DNA of 64,000 nt from Bradyrhizobium sp. 190 (GCF_023073415.1 NZ_JADPJL010000047.1:124001-188000); one strand, 5' to 3'; positions 7,829 to 17,049 are shown, counted from the stretch's first letter. Numbers and translations: made by a program. Notes: generated by a model from the sequence alone, not told the origin.

Positions 7829-9094
7829 TTGCCCAGTACACTTTCCCTTCCCCAACTCTCGCTCTCGAAGGACAAGATCCGGGTCTTGCTCCTCGAAGGG
7901 GTCAACGACAGCGCCGTGCAGATGATAGAGGCTGCGGGCTATTCCAGCATGACGCGCTTGTCCAAGGCTCTTGAGGGCGATGCACTCAAGGAAGCCATCA
8001 AAGGCGTGCACCTGCTGGGCATCCGCTCGCGCACGCAGATCACCACGGATGTTCTTGAGGCCGCGGACCGGCTCATCGCGATCGGATGCTTCAGCGTCGG
8101 CACTAATCAGGTGGATATTGACGCCGCGCGCCGAAGCGGGATTCCCGTGTTTAACGCCCCGTTTTCCAACACGCGAAGCGTGGCCGAACTGGTGATAGGC
8201 GAGATCGTCATCCTGCTGCGCCGGATCGTCTCGCGTTCCAACGCGGCCCACGAGGGGCGCTGGGACAAATCTGCAAACGACAGCTATGAGGTAAGGGGCA
8301 AGACGCTCGGCATCATTGGCTACGGCAATATCGGCTCTCAGCTCTCGAATCTCGCGGAAGCGCTGGGAATGAGGGTCATCTTCTACGATCACACGGACAG
8401 GCTTCGCCATGGCAACACCGAGCCGACCGCGAGCTTGCGTGATCTGCTGGCGCAAAGCGACGTTGTGACGTTGCATGTGCCGGAAACTCCAGCCACGCAT
8501 GGGATGATCGGGCGTGAGGAAATTGCGGCGATCAAGCGCGGCGCGTATTTCATCAACAACAGTCGCGGCACGGTCGTTGACCTCGAGGCGCTCGCGGACG
8601 CGCTGCGCGAAGGCAGGCTTCGTGGTGCCGCGGTTGACGTTTTTCCGGTCGAGCCGCGTTCGAACGCAGATCGCTTCGTATCGCCGCTTCAGGGTCTGGA
8701 AAATGTTATTCTGACGCCGCACATCGGTGGTTCGACCGAAGAGGCACAAGAACGCATCGGGGCCGAAGTTGCACGCAAACTCGTCGATTACAGCGATTCC
8801 GGTTCGACGATGGGTGCTGTCAATTTCCCCCAGGTCCAGCTACCGCCGCGGCCATCGGGGACGCGGTTCATTCAGGTACAGCGCAATCTTCCGGGCATGC
8901 TGGGGCGTTTGAATGAAGTGCTTGCGCGCCACGCAGTCAACATTGCCGCTCAATACTACGAAACCGACCACGAGGTAGGCTATGTGGTCCTCGACGCTGA
9001 TGCCTCCGCAGCCGACGGCCAGCGTGTGCTTGCAGACATCCGGTCTCTGGAGGGCACCATTCGCGCCCGGTTGCTCTATGAATACAAGATCTAA
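7829..9094 (+). CDS. serA: D-3-phosphoglycerate dehydrogenase with ACT domain
   Basis: About 421 residues, the length of the E. coli SerA type. Order: substrate-binding halves around a Rossmann domain (GIIGYGNIGSQ), catalytic Arg in NNSRGTVVD, Glu in VFPVEP, His in TPHIGGSTEEAQ, then a C-terminal ACT domain (VNIAAQYYETDHEVGYVVLD) ending IRARLLYEYKI. It oxidises 3-phosphoglycerate, the first step of serine synthesis, and the ACT domain usually senses serine. There is no good ATG. I prefer TTG at 7829 with GAAGGA about 10 nt upstream; TTG at 7769 also keeps the frame. Alphaproteobacteria often carry a longer main SerA, so this may be a second dehydrogenase. Confidence 0.85.
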   Translation: MPSTLSLPQLSLSKDKIRVLLLEGVNDSAVQMIEAAGYSSMTRLSKALEGDALKEAIKGVHLLGIRSRTQITTDVLEAADRLIAIGCFSVGTNQVDIDAARRSGIPVFNAPFSNTRSVAELVIGEIVILLRRIVSRSNAAHEGRWDKSANDSYEVRGKTLGIIGYGNIGSQLSNLAEALGMRVIFYDHTDRLRHGNTEPTASLRDLLAQSDVVTLHVPETPATHGMIGREEIAAIKRGAYFINNSRGTVVDLEALADALREGRLRGAAVDVFPVEPRSNADRFVSPLQGLENVILTPHIGGSTEEAQERIGAEVARKLVDYSDSGSTMGAVNFPQVQLPPRPSGTRFIQVQRNLPGMLGRLNEVLARHAVNIAAQYYETDHEVGYVVLDADASAADGQRVLADIRSLEGTIRARLLYEYKI

Positions 9095-9162
9095 GCCTGG
9101 CTAAATCAAATCTGCGTAGGTTGGCGACCGAGAATTCCTGAACCCCGGCGGCTGGAGAAAGG

Positions 9163-10515
9163 CTACGACAGCCGCATATCCAGTAGCCGCCGGCCTTCGG
9201 TCTTGAGCATCTTCTTCACTGCGCTTGACGCGGCGATCTCGCCCTGGTTGGCGTAGGCCTCGTGGTTCTTCTCGATATCTTCGAGACGGTAGAGATAGTT
9301 GACCATGACGCCGGCCGACTCGCGCAGGCCCTTCGGCGAGAGGTCGCCGAGCCAGTTGATCTTCTCCAGCCGCGCGCCGTTGCCGATATGGAAGCGCGCC
9401 ACCGAATCGATCAGCCGGCCTTTTGACGTGCGGGCTTTGAGGAAATAATGCGCGGCCAGCGGCTCCAGCACGGCGCGCAGTTGCGCAGTCAGCTCGGCAT
9501 CCTCGAACCAGTCCGGTCTGTCGAGGCTTTCCAGCAGCGCGCGTTCATCATCGCTTAGCGGAACGTCGTCGGCCTGCTTCAGCCATTGCATGAAGCCCGG
9601 CACCGGCGACAGCGTAATGAACGTGTCCAGCTTCGGCAATTCGCGCCGCAATTCCTCGGCCACCTGCTTGATCAGGAAGCTGCCAAAGGAAATGCCGCCA
9701 AGTCCTTTTTGCGTATTCGAGATCGAATAGAACACGGCGGTGCGGGCGCGTTCGATCGGCACCGGCTGGCGCTCGGCGGCGAGCAGCGGCGCAATCGCGG
9801 TCGGAATCGCTTCGGTCAGCGCGACCTCGACGAAGATCAGCGGTTCGTCGGTAAGCTGGGGATGGAAGAAGGCGTAGCAGCGGCGGTCGACCGGGTCGAT
9901 GCGGCGGCGCAAATCGTTCCAGTCGCGGATTTCGTGCACCGCCTCATAACGGATGATCTGTTCCAGAATATTCGCTGGCGTCGACCAGTCGATCCTGCGT
10001 AGCACGAGAAATCCCCTGTTGAACCAAGAAGACAGCAAATGCACTACGTCGCGGTCGAGCGCGGCCAGATCCTTGTTGCCCTTCGTCAGGGCAAGCAGGT
10101 CGGCGCGCATCGCCACCAGATCGCTGGTGCCGCCGGGCGCGCGGTTGAGCCGGCGGATCAGCTCCTGCCGCTGCGGCTCGGAAGCAAAGTGAAGATCGCT
10201 GGCATCGCTGTCGTTCGGCTGGCTGCGCCAGCTCTCGATCGCCTGCGACAGTTTTTCGCGGTCGGGGCCGAAGTCTCTCGCCAGCGTTTCGAAGAAGGTG
10301 AGCCGACCGGCGGCGTCGAGGTCGTGGTAGCGGTCGAGCACGTCGCGCGCCATCGCGGTGCCGGACGCTTCGCCGCGGCCGGACAGCAGCGCCTTGCATA
10401 ATTCAAGCAGTTCAGAGGCGTCCTGGCGGGCGACTGAAGGCTCGCCCCGCCGAAGCAGCGTGCGACCACGTTCTGATATCGTCGAGAGAAGGTCGGAAAA
10501 AAAGGCGTTGGCCAT
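9163..10515 (-). CDS. Malonyl-CoA decarboxylase
   Basis: A 450-residue protein matching eukaryote-type malonyl-CoA decarboxylase, which is common in rhizobia. The N-terminal half is the helical domain and the C-terminal half has the acetyltransferase-like fold. The conserved FYSISNTQKGL and FGSFLIKQV blocks are present. Ser303 in LSPVPGF and His376 in FHIGNGA correspond to the catalytic Ser-His pair of the human enzyme by my alignment from memory. It converts malonyl-CoA to acetyl-CoA and CO2, as in malonate use or removal of malonyl-CoA. No matB or matC is adjacent. The AraC gene upstream on the same strand is separated by 120 nt. Confidence 0.93.
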   Translation of the reverse strand: MANAFFSDLLSTISERGRTLLRRGEPSVARQDASELLELCKALLSGRGEASGTAMARDVLDRYHDLDAAGRLTFFETLARDFGPDREKLSQAIESWRSQPNDSDASDLHFASEPQRQELIRRLNRAPGGTSDLVAMRADLLALTKGNKDLAALDRDVVHLLSSWFNRGFLVLRRIDWSTPANILEQIIRYEAVHEIRDWNDLRRRIDPVDRRCYAFFHPQLTDEPLIFVEVALTEAIPTAIAPLLAAERQPVPIERARTAVFYSISNTQKGLGGISFGSFLIKQVAEELRRELPKLDTFITLSPVPGFMQWLKQADDVPLSDDERALLESLDRPDWFEDAELTAQLRAVLEPLAAHYFLKARTSKGRLIDSVARFHIGNGARLEKINWLGDLSPKGLRESAGVMVNYLYRLEDIEKNHEAYANQGEIAASSAVKKMLKTEGRRLLDMRLS

Positions 10516-10635
10516 GCGGTGGGTCGAATCCAGCTGATACTGCGGAGTCTTATATGAGATTTAGGATGCTGCCGATCACAATCAAGCGCATGGATCGTAC
10601 GGAAATATGTCATGCTTTCAAGTCGGGCATTAGCA

Positions 10636-11445
10636 TTACTCCTTCCCGGCAAATTCCGTCGGCGTTTTTCCGGTAACCTGCCGGAAGGCATGGGAAAACG
10701 CGGGCACGCTGGCATAGCCCAGATCCGAGGCAAGCTGCTTGACCGAGACGCCGGCGTCCGTCGACAGCTTCTCGATCGCGGCCGCGATGCGGGCGCGCTG
10801 GCACCAGCTCTTGAAGCTCAATTGCGTCTCCGACGAAAACAGCCGCGACAGCGTCCGCACCGAGGTGCCGACCTCCCGCGCCAGCGTCTCGATTTCGTGG
10901 TCACCGGTCGGGTCCGCGAGCACGATGTCGGCGGCGCGCCGGCAGCGCGGCTCATGTGGCAGCGGGATGAAGGTCGCGGAATCCTCCGCCTGGTCCAATT
11001 CCATCATCGCCAGCCGCAGCAGAAGCGTGGTTCGTTCACGGTCGCCGCGATCGTCGAACAATGCGAGAATGGTCTGGTGCAGGAGCGGCGACACCCGCAC
11101 CACGAATTCCGCATCCAGACTGTGGCTGCGCGCCTCGCGCTGCAGCCAGTCGAGTTCGAAATAGAGCGTCCGCATCTCGATATCGGCGAGCACGTCGATC
11201 GCATGTTCCGATAGCGCAGGCACCCAGACCGCGCGGTCCGGCGGCACCAGCCAACGGCCTTTCGGCGTCGTCACCTGCATCGTCCCCCTGGCCGCATAGA
11301 CGAGTTGCGCCTCGCGGTGCATGTGGGTGTCCAGCCGGACGCCCTTCCGGTAGCTGTTCGCAATCATGTGGATGCCGTCGCCGGTTGAGGTGCGGCGTCC
11401 GATAATGGCGGCAATTGGCTTTTCGGCGATATTCATTGGCGACAT
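10636..11445 (-). CDS. AraC-family regulator with cupin sensor domain
   Basis: A 269-residue regulator. An N-terminal cupin-like domain (THMHREAQLVYAARGTMQV, WLVPPDRAVWVP) precedes a C-terminal double helix-turn-helix (about 165-265) ending VPAFSHAFRQVTGKTPTEF, the AraC signature. It is divergent from an MFS transporter across 59 nt. This arrangement, as in NimR/NimT of E. coli, usually means the regulator controls the exporter. Two starts 9 nt apart are possible (11445 and 11436). Confidence 0.88.
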   Translation of the reverse strand: MSPMNIAEKPIAAIIGRRTSTGDGIHMIANSYRKGVRLDTHMHREAQLVYAARGTMQVTTPKGRWLVPPDRAVWVPALSEHAIDVLADIEMRTLYFELDWLQREARSHSLDAEFVVRVSPLLHQTILALFDDRGDRERTTLLLRLAMMELDQAEDSATFIPLPHEPRCRRAADIVLADPTGDHEIETLAREVGTSVRTLSRLFSSETQLSFKSWCQRARIAAAIEKLSTDAGVSVKQLASDLGYASVPAFSHAFRQVTGKTPTEFAGKE

Positions 11446-11504
11446 CCCGTCAGGACAACCCCGTATAACCTATTTCGGAAAATTGCGGGATTCGGGAATC
11501 GACC

Positions 11505-12686
11505 ATGAACAGCCCCAGCCGGGTGATCACTTTCGTCAACGCCGCCCATTTCATCGACCATTATGCGATGCTGATTTTTGCCGCCGCCGTCATCATCATG
11601 GGGCCGGCGCTCGGCATGGCCTATTCGGAACTATTGCCTTACGCCACCCCGGGCTTCGTCGCCTTTGGCGCGGGCTCGCTCATCACCGGCTGGCTCGGCG
11701 ACCGCTGGAGCCGCCGCCATATGATGGTGATCTTCTTCATTGGCATTGGCGCCTCGATGATCTCGGTCGGGTTCGTCTCGACCCCGCTGCAGCTCGGCGC
11801 GGCGCTGCTGGCGATCGGCCTGTTCGCCTCGATCTATCATCCGGTCGGCACCGCGATGATCGTGTCCTATGCGGACAAGCTCGGCCGCGAGATGGGCCTG
11901 AACGGCGTCTGGGGTAATCTCGGCGTGGCGTCCTCGGCGTTGGTTACCGGCGTGATCGGGCAATATCTCGGCTGGCGCTGGGCTTTTATCGTCCCCGGGA
12001 TCGTCACGATCCTGCTCGGCGTGGCCTTTGCGCTGATGGTGGTGCACGAGGACCGAACCGGCACCAGGCAGGCGGCGGCGCAGGCCAGGGTGGCCAAGCA
12101 GGACATGTGGCGGGTGTTGCTGGCCTTGCTGATCGTGGTGATCGCGATATCCACCACGTTCAACGCCATCACCGTGGCGATGCCGAAACTGTTCGCCGAG
12201 CGGCTGGCCGGCATGACCAGCAGCCCGGCGTTGCTCGGGGTCATCGCGGCCGGCGTCTATGTCTTCGGCGCAATGACGCAGTATACCATCGGCAAGCTGA
12301 TCGACCATTATTCGCTGAAGACGGTGATGCTGCCGCTGTCATTTTTGCTGGCGCCGTTCATGTATTTCGCAGCGACGCTGTCGAACCTTCCGCTGATCAT
12401 CGCCTCCATCGGCATCGTGATGGGCGCGTTCGGGCAGGTCACCGTCAACGACGCCATGGTCGGCAAATACACCAGCGAGGAATGGCGCTCGCGCGCCTAT
12501 TCGGTGCGCTACTTTATTGGCTTTACCGCGGCGGGTGCGTCCGTCGGCCTGGTGGCATGGCTTTACGAGAAGGGCGGCTTCGTCACCATGCTGCAGGCAT
12601 TCGGCGCGCTGTGCCTGCTGGTGATCGTGGCGGCGCTCATCCTGCCGCAGGAGATCAAGGTGCCGGCGGCGCAGACCGCGCCGTGA
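11505..12686 (+). CDS. Major facilitator superfamily transporter
   Basis: A 393-residue protein with about 12 hydrophobic segments. It opens MNSPSRVITFVNAAHFIDHYAM. GWLGDRWSRRHMM between the second and third helices matches the MFS motif A loop G-x3-D-x2-G/S-R-R. The middle loop around residues 185-210 is charged and long, as between the two six-helix halves. The substrate is unknown; the divergent AraC gene suggests drug or metabolite export under its control. The stop is 3 nt from the convergent membrane-protein gene at 12690. Confidence 0.87.
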   Translation: MNSPSRVITFVNAAHFIDHYAMLIFAAAVIIMGPALGMAYSELLPYATPGFVAFGAGSLITGWLGDRWSRRHMMVIFFIGIGASMISVGFVSTPLQLGAALLAIGLFASIYHPVGTAMIVSYADKLGREMGLNGVWGNLGVASSALVTGVIGQYLGWRWAFIVPGIVTILLGVAFALMVVHEDRTGTRQAAAQARVAKQDMWRVLLALLIVVIAISTTFNAITVAMPKLFAERLAGMTSSPALLGVIAAGVYVFGAMTQYTIGKLIDHYSLKTVMLPLSFLLAPFMYFAATLSNLPLIIASIGIVMGAFGQVTVNDAMVGKYTSEEWRSRAYSVRYFIGFTAAGASVGLVAWLYEKGGFVTMLQAFGALCLLVIVAALILPQEIKVPAAQTAP

Positions 12687-12689
12687 TCC

Positions 12690-13448
12690 TCATTCGATCG
12701 TCGGCAGCACCATGTGCAGGTGATGGTTCGAGATCTGCATCAGCCCCTCGAATGGATGGCTGAGATCGACGATCAGAAACAGCGCGCTCGATACCGAGAG
12801 CGCGAAAACAAGCGTTGACACAACGACGATCGGGCCCGGTTCGGCGAACAGGCTGAAGCTCGCGAAGATCACCACCAGCCAGAATACCAGCACGATGAAG
12901 AACGGCAGCGGTATGGCGTCGTCGGCCTGGGTGAACACGAGCAGCCGCGTCCGGCCCATGTCGGTGGTGATCTGGATGATGCGGGATTTCAGCGAGGTCT
13001 GTTCCGCGTTGGTCGGCTTCAGGCCTTCGACCGCATTGTAGAACCGTTCGGCGGTCTCGCTGATGACAAATGTCGATCCGCCGCCTGTGCCCGAGACGTT
13101 TTCCCGCCAGATGCGCAGCGTGGCCGACGGGATGATTTCCCGCAGCAGGGTGCGCGCCGCTTTCGCCTCCGTTCCGTATTTGGTCAGCATCTGGTCGACC
13201 AGCACCGCGTTGGTGCCGAGCTGCCGGATATTGCCGTTCTGGTTGTCATAGGTGTTTTTCGCCGAAGCGATCATCAGGCCGATCACGAGGGCGGCGAGGG
13301 TCGAGAGAAATCCGGCGCCCAGACGGATGGCTTCCTTGGAACCTCCCTCGAGCAGTTTGGCCGGCAGGGCCCGCCTTAGAAGCATGCCGATGGCCGCGCC
13401 GATCAGGACCGAGGCGAAAGAGACCAGAAACGCTGCGGTCGAACTCAT
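12690..13448 (-). CDS. DUF4239-like (bestrophin-like) membrane protein
   Basis: A 252-residue protein with two N-terminal hydrophobic segments (about 8-25 and 45-62), a soluble stretch of about 110 residues, and two C-terminal segments (about 180-200 and 207-228). The NTYDNQN-x-R-QLG block after the second helix and this 2+2 topology match the DUF4239 membrane proteins sometimes described as bestrophin-like. Function unknown. Transcribed towards the MFS gene, so not in its operon. Confidence 0.78.
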   Translation of the reverse strand: MSSTAAFLVSFASVLIGAAIGMLLRRALPAKLLEGGSKEAIRLGAGFLSTLAALVIGLMIASAKNTYDNQNGNIRQLGTNAVLVDQMLTKYGTEAKAARTLLREIIPSATLRIWRENVSGTGGGSTFVISETAERFYNAVEGLKPTNAEQTSLKSRIIQITTDMGRTRLLVFTQADDAIPLPFFIVLVFWLVVIFASFSLFAEPGPIVVVSTLVFALSVSSALFLIVDLSHPFEGLMQISNHHLHMVLPTIE

Positions 13449-13620
13449 GGTGTCATCACCCTGTCATGGCACAGGAGGGCTGGGCAGGGGTTATTGCATA
13501 TCGGGGCGTGTGCGCCTGGGCTACCCGCGACGATTTGTTGCGGCGCAACAGATCAGGGTAACGTAGCCATATCAAACAGAACACTTGACCATCGCTACCC
13601 TCCTTGTGTGAGGTGAGGGC

Positions 13621-14037
13621 ATGACCCGAATCCGGCTTTTCCTATTCATAATTGCGATATTGGTGCCTTCGCTGGCGGCAGCGCAGACCATGAAATTCGA
13701 GGAGGCCGGGGCCATGCTGGCCGCGAGCTGCGGCAAGGACATCGACGACAATTGCCGCGGCGTCAATTTCGACGCGACGCGTCTGAAGGAGTGCCTGGGT
13801 CGGAATCAGGACGTGGTGTCGGCGAAGTGCAGGGCCGATTATCCCCAGGCCCTCGGAGCCATCCAGCAACGCATTACCGCGCGCGCCTCGCTTGTAAAGC
13901 TGTGCAATTGGGAATTGAAACACCTGTGCGGCGAGGTTCGGCAGGATCCCGTCAAGGGTCTGCAATGTCTCTTGGAGTCGACCAAGAAGGCCACCCCGAA
14001 CTGCAACAAGGCGATAAGCGCAGCGGGGTATCGCTGA
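13621..14037 (+). CDS. Exported cysteine-rich repeat protein
   Basis: A 138-residue protein with a signal peptide (residues 1-21, ending AAAQ). The mature part has seven cysteines in two related units: CGKDIDDNCRGV...LKECLGRNQD and CNWELKHLCGEV...LQCLLES...NC. This C-x6-C-x-n-C spacing resembles the Golgi-apparatus/GLG1-type cysteine-rich repeat seen in secreted proteins of rhizobia. Its stop overlaps the start of the OmpA-like gene by one base (TGATG), so the two are translationally coupled and probably act together in the envelope. Confidence 0.82.
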   Translation: MTRIRLFLFIIAILVPSLAAAQTMKFEEAGAMLAASCGKDIDDNCRGVNFDATRLKECLGRNQDVVSAKCRADYPQALGAIQQRITARASLVKLCNWELKHLCGEVRQDPVKGLQCLLESTKKATPNCNKAISAAGYR

Positions 14038-14705
14038 TGCTTTGGGGAAAGAATCCGCGCGGTATCGCTCTCGTGCTGGGTGCCGTGGCCCTGCTTGCCT
14101 TGCCGATGGCGGCGGGGCGGGCGCAAACGGCCATGTCGAGTGGTGATATCATTGAGAAGCTTGCCGTCGAGGCCGAGTCGGATATCGACCTGGCCGCCTT
14201 GCGCCAGCAGGCTGCCGATCGCATCAAGGCAAGAGCGGATGCCCAGCCGCAAAAGCGGCCACCGATCGCGCCGCAACTGACCAAACTGCCGCAACTCCGT
14301 TTCGACATCGTGTTCGACCAGGACTCGTCCCTGATCCGGCCGGCCTCCTATCAGACGGTCGGCAGCATCGCCGACGCGCTCACAGATCCGAAGACGCGAC
14401 CGTATCGCTATCTGATCGTCGATCATGTCGAGTCTGCCGGAAGACGCGACCATAATCTGATCCTGAGCCAGCGGCGCGCCGAATCGGTCCGGGATGTGCT
14501 GGTGAACACCTTCAAGGTTTCACCGAAGCGATTGCAGGCGCTTGGACTCGGCGAAGAACAGTTGCAGGATGTCAATCGCCCGGCGTCGCCTGCCAATGCG
14601 CGCGTCCAGATCATGGCTATCGGCAAGTTCGAAACGGCCGAGCCGGCGACGCCCCCTGCAGCGGCACAAAAAGGCGCCGCTGCGGCAAAGAAAAAGAAGC
14701 GCTGA
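14037..14705 (+). CDS. Exported OmpA/MotB-like peptidoglycan-associated protein
   Basis: A 222-residue protein read from ATG 14037, the start that overlaps the previous stop. A signal peptide (about 1-29, ending GRAQ) is followed by a helical region and an OmpA-like domain: LRFDIVFDQDSSLIRPASYQT, then LILSQRRAESVRDVL and LGLGEEQL. The usual peptidoglycan-binding Asp and Arg positions appear to be filled (NLILSQRRA). The tail is Ala/Lys-rich (AAAAKKKKR). It likely anchors to peptidoglycan in the periplasm. A much longer frame beginning at 13752 is an out-of-frame extension over the preceding gene. Confidence 0.85.
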   Translation: MLWGKNPRGIALVLGAVALLALPMAAGRAQTAMSSGDIIEKLAVEAESDIDLAALRQQAADRIKARADAQPQKRPPIAPQLTKLPQLRFDIVFDQDSSLIRPASYQTVGSIADALTDPKTRPYRYLIVDHVESAGRRDHNLILSQRRAESVRDVLVNTFKVSPKRLQALGLGEEQLQDVNRPASPANARVQIMAIGKFETAEPATPPAAAQKGAAAAKKKKR

Positions 14706-14760
14706 TCATCCATGAAAGGGTGAGCGCGACGCCAGCCGCAGGCTGGGGAAGGAGCACCCG

Positions 14761-15564
14761 ATGTTCAATCAACCCTCGCCGAAAATGGCCGCTCTCTTGC
14801 TCGGATTAACAGTGATGATGACGACGCCCGCCGCCGCCGATGCCTTGAAGGACGAGATCGCGCCGACCGGCAAGCTGCGGGTGGCGATTGCGATCAGTCC
14901 GGCCGGTGGCGCGTTCTGGTCGACCAAAACCGAAACTGGTTTTGCCGGCGTGCCGGTCGATCTCGGCAAGGCGATGGCGGAGCAGCTTGGCGTCCCCGTC
15001 GAATATGTCGCGCACAACAATTCCGGGCAGATCGTCGATGCGGCCTCGAAAGGCACCTGGGACATCACCTTCCTGCCGAAGGATCCGGAGCGTGAGGGCA
15101 GGATGTCGTTCGGGCCGATCTATGAGGTTGCGGACGCGACCTACATCGTCAAGCCAGGTTCGCAGATCACGAATTTCGCAACGCTCGATCAGCCCGGGAT
15201 CAAGGTCGCCGCGGTCAACAACACGACCACGATGCGCGGCGCGATCGTGCATCTGAAGAATGCCAAGGTCACGGGCTACCAGACCTACGACGAGATCTTC
15301 GGCCTGCTCAAAGGCGGCGAGATCGACGCGTTCGCCCTGTCGCGCGACCAGCTCAACGCCATGGCAAAACAGATCCCGGGCACCCGCGTGCTGGACGAAA
15401 CGTTCAAGCAGACCGTGACGGCGGTGGCTGTGCCGCCTAATCGTCCGCAGTCGCTGGCGTTCGCGATCAAGTTTCTGACCGAAGCGATCTCCAACGGCAC
15501 GCTGCGCAAAGCCTATGACAATAACGGCCTGAAGGATCGGCCGGTGCGGACGCAGACGAAGTAA
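14761..15564 (+). CDS. Family 3 extracellular solute-binding protein (orphan)
   Basis: A 267-residue protein with a signal peptide (about 1-26, ending AAADA) and the two-lobe solute-binding fold: GKLRVAIAISPAGGAFW, GFAGVPVDLGKAMAEQLGV, WDITFLPKDPER, and the second-lobe start GIKVAAVNNTTT. This is the polar amino-acid or opine type of ABC periplasmic receptor. There is no permease or ATPase gene next to it, so it either serves a transporter elsewhere or works as a sensor partner. The ligand is not predictable from the sequence. Confidence 0.85.
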   Translation: MFNQPSPKMAALLLGLTVMMTTPAAADALKDEIAPTGKLRVAIAISPAGGAFWSTKTETGFAGVPVDLGKAMAEQLGVPVEYVAHNNSGQIVDAASKGTWDITFLPKDPEREGRMSFGPIYEVADATYIVKPGSQITNFATLDQPGIKVAAVNNTTTMRGAIVHLKNAKVTGYQTYDEIFGLLKGGEIDAFALSRDQLNAMAKQIPGTRVLDETFKQTVTAVAVPPNRPQSLAFAIKFLTEAISNGTLRKAYDNNGLKDRPVRTQTK

Positions 15565-16161
15565 GCAACAGGCGTGTCCCACGTCATTCTCGGGCGCGCG
15601 TCGCGCGAGCTTTGATGTGCAATTGCACATCAGAGAATCCATTTCTCACCTTGCGTAGAAGCGGATTGGATTCCGGGCTTGATGCTTCGCATCGCGCCGG
15701 AATGACGATTTGTGGCGACCCGCGCGGGCAGGCGCCAACATCTGTGCAGCTGCACAAATACAAGGCATCCCAGCCCTGCCTTGATGTGCGCAAAAGTGGA
15801 TTAAATCCGTAAAATCACGAGATATTTCGAGCCAATCCCCGAAAATCGGGGTTGGCACATCGATTGCTTAATCCTGTCTCAGTCAATGACGACTGCCGTC
15901 CTACGGATTGCCAAAGCCAGCGTTGGCGAAGGCACAGGGATCAAGCGGCCTCGCGTGAGGCGCTTCGAGCAGTCTTCGGGACCACTTCACGATAGCTCGC
16001 GCATCCTCAGTTCCTGATCGGGCGTGACGTGCGTCGTTCTGTGCCGTCCAAAGACGGCGCGGGATTCGTCGCGCACGAGGACGGCAAGATTTTCACATAA
16101 TCGGTGCACGGCTGCGCAGCATCCGGCGCGCTTTAACGTTGTCTGGAAAAGGGGAACAGGA
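15565..16161. repeat. 597-nt intergenic region with composite repeat and two matching palindromes
   Basis: I see no convincing gene. The first 230 nt carry a composite intergenic repeat including GAATCCATTTCTC and GGATTCCGGGCTTGATGCTTC. Inside it is a perfect 20-nt palindrome at 15613-15632, TGATGTGCAATTGCACATCA, and a second palindrome at 15743-15756, TGTGCAGCTGCACA, sharing the core TGTGCA-NN-TGCACA. The remaining 360 nt lead to the formate/nitrite channel gene and should hold its promoter, but I recognise no clear site. Confidence 0.65.
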
Positions 16162-17004
16162 ATGGCCTATCTCGCGCCTTCGGAATTCGTGACCAAGATG
16201 GTCGACGCCGGAGAATCCAAAATCTTCATGTCGACGCGCGATACGGTCATCCGCGCCTACATGGCCGGTGCGATCCTCTCGCTTGCCGCCGCGTTTGCGG
16301 TGACCGTCAACGTGCAGACCGGTGTGCCGATCGTTGGGGCCGCGCTGTTTCCGGTTGGCTTCTGCATGCTCTATCTACTCGGCTTCGACCTGCTCACCGG
16401 CGTGTTCGTGCTGGCGCCGCTGGCGCTGATCGACAAGCGCCCGGGCGTGACGCTCGGCGGCGTGCTGCGCAACTGGGGACTCGTCTTTGTCGGCAACTTC
16501 CTCGGCGCCTTCACGGTGGCGGTGATGATGGCGATCGTCTTCACCTTCGGCTTCTCGCAGCCGCCGGACAAGGTCGGCACGGTGATCGGCCACATCGGCG
16601 AAGGCCGCACGGTCGGCTATGCGGCGCACGGCGCGTCCGGCATGCTCACGCTGTTCATTCGCGGCGTGCTGTGTAACTGGATGGTCTCGGCCGGCGTCGT
16701 CGGTGCGATGATCTCCACCACCGTCAGCGGCAAGGTGATCGCGATGTGGATGCCGATCATGCTGTTCTTCTTCATGACCTTCGAGCATTCGATCGTGAAC
16801 ATGTTCCTGTTCCCGTCGGGCCTGTTGCTCGGCGCCAAGTTCACGATCATGGACTACCTGATCTGGAACGAGATCCCGACCGTGATCGGCAACCTCGTCG
16901 GCGGCCTCGCCTTCACCGGGCTGACGCTGTACGCGACGCATATCAAAACGGCGCCGAAGCGCGATGCCTCGCGGCAGCCGGCTTCCTCGCGCCTGGCGGC
17001 TTGA
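16162..17004 (+). CDS. Formate/nitrite transporter (FNT) family channel
   Basis: A 280-residue integral membrane protein with six hydrophobic segments in the FNT order. The family block CNWMVSAGV (171-179) and FEHSIVNMFLFPSG (207-220) put the pore histidine at His209, the same number as in E. coli FocA. FNT channels move formate, nitrite, hydrosulfide or related small anions across the inner membrane. The ATG at 16162 has AGGGGAACAGG before it and gives a normal FNT N-terminus; a frame from 16024 only adds intergenic sequence. The next gene, a phosphatase-kinase fusion, starts 62 nt on and is probably in the same operon. Substrate assignment (nitrite is my first guess) is inference. Confidence 0.92.
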   Translation: MAYLAPSEFVTKMVDAGESKIFMSTRDTVIRAYMAGAILSLAAAFAVTVNVQTGVPIVGAALFPVGFCMLYLLGFDLLTGVFVLAPLALIDKRPGVTLGGVLRNWGLVFVGNFLGAFTVAVMMAIVFTFGFSQPPDKVGTVIGHIGEGRTVGYAAHGASGMLTLFIRGVLCNWMVSAGVVGAMISTTVSGKVIAMWMPIMLFFFMTFEHSIVNMFLFPSGLLLGAKFTIMDYLIWNEIPTVIGNLVGGLAFTGLTLYATHIKTAPKRDASRQPASSRLAA

Positions 17005-17017
17005 TCTCGCGATGCGG

Positions 17018-17049
17018 ATGGGTCTCTCTCCTTGCTGGGAGAGACCCAT
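17018..17049 (+). promoter_or_regulatory. Hairpin between FNT channel and phosphatase-kinase genes
   Basis: ATGGGTCTCTC (17018-17028) and its exact inverse GAGAGACCCAT (17039-17049) are separated by a 10-nt loop. It lies entirely in the 62-nt gap and has no T-run after it, so it is not a classical terminator. It could tune expression of the downstream gene or protect the FNT message. Confidence 0.5.

Noticed and set aside
13752..14036. N-terminal extension of the OmpA-like frame
   Set aside because: It overlaps the Cys-rich gene out of frame and carries no signal peptide; ATG 14037 gives a proper exported protein.
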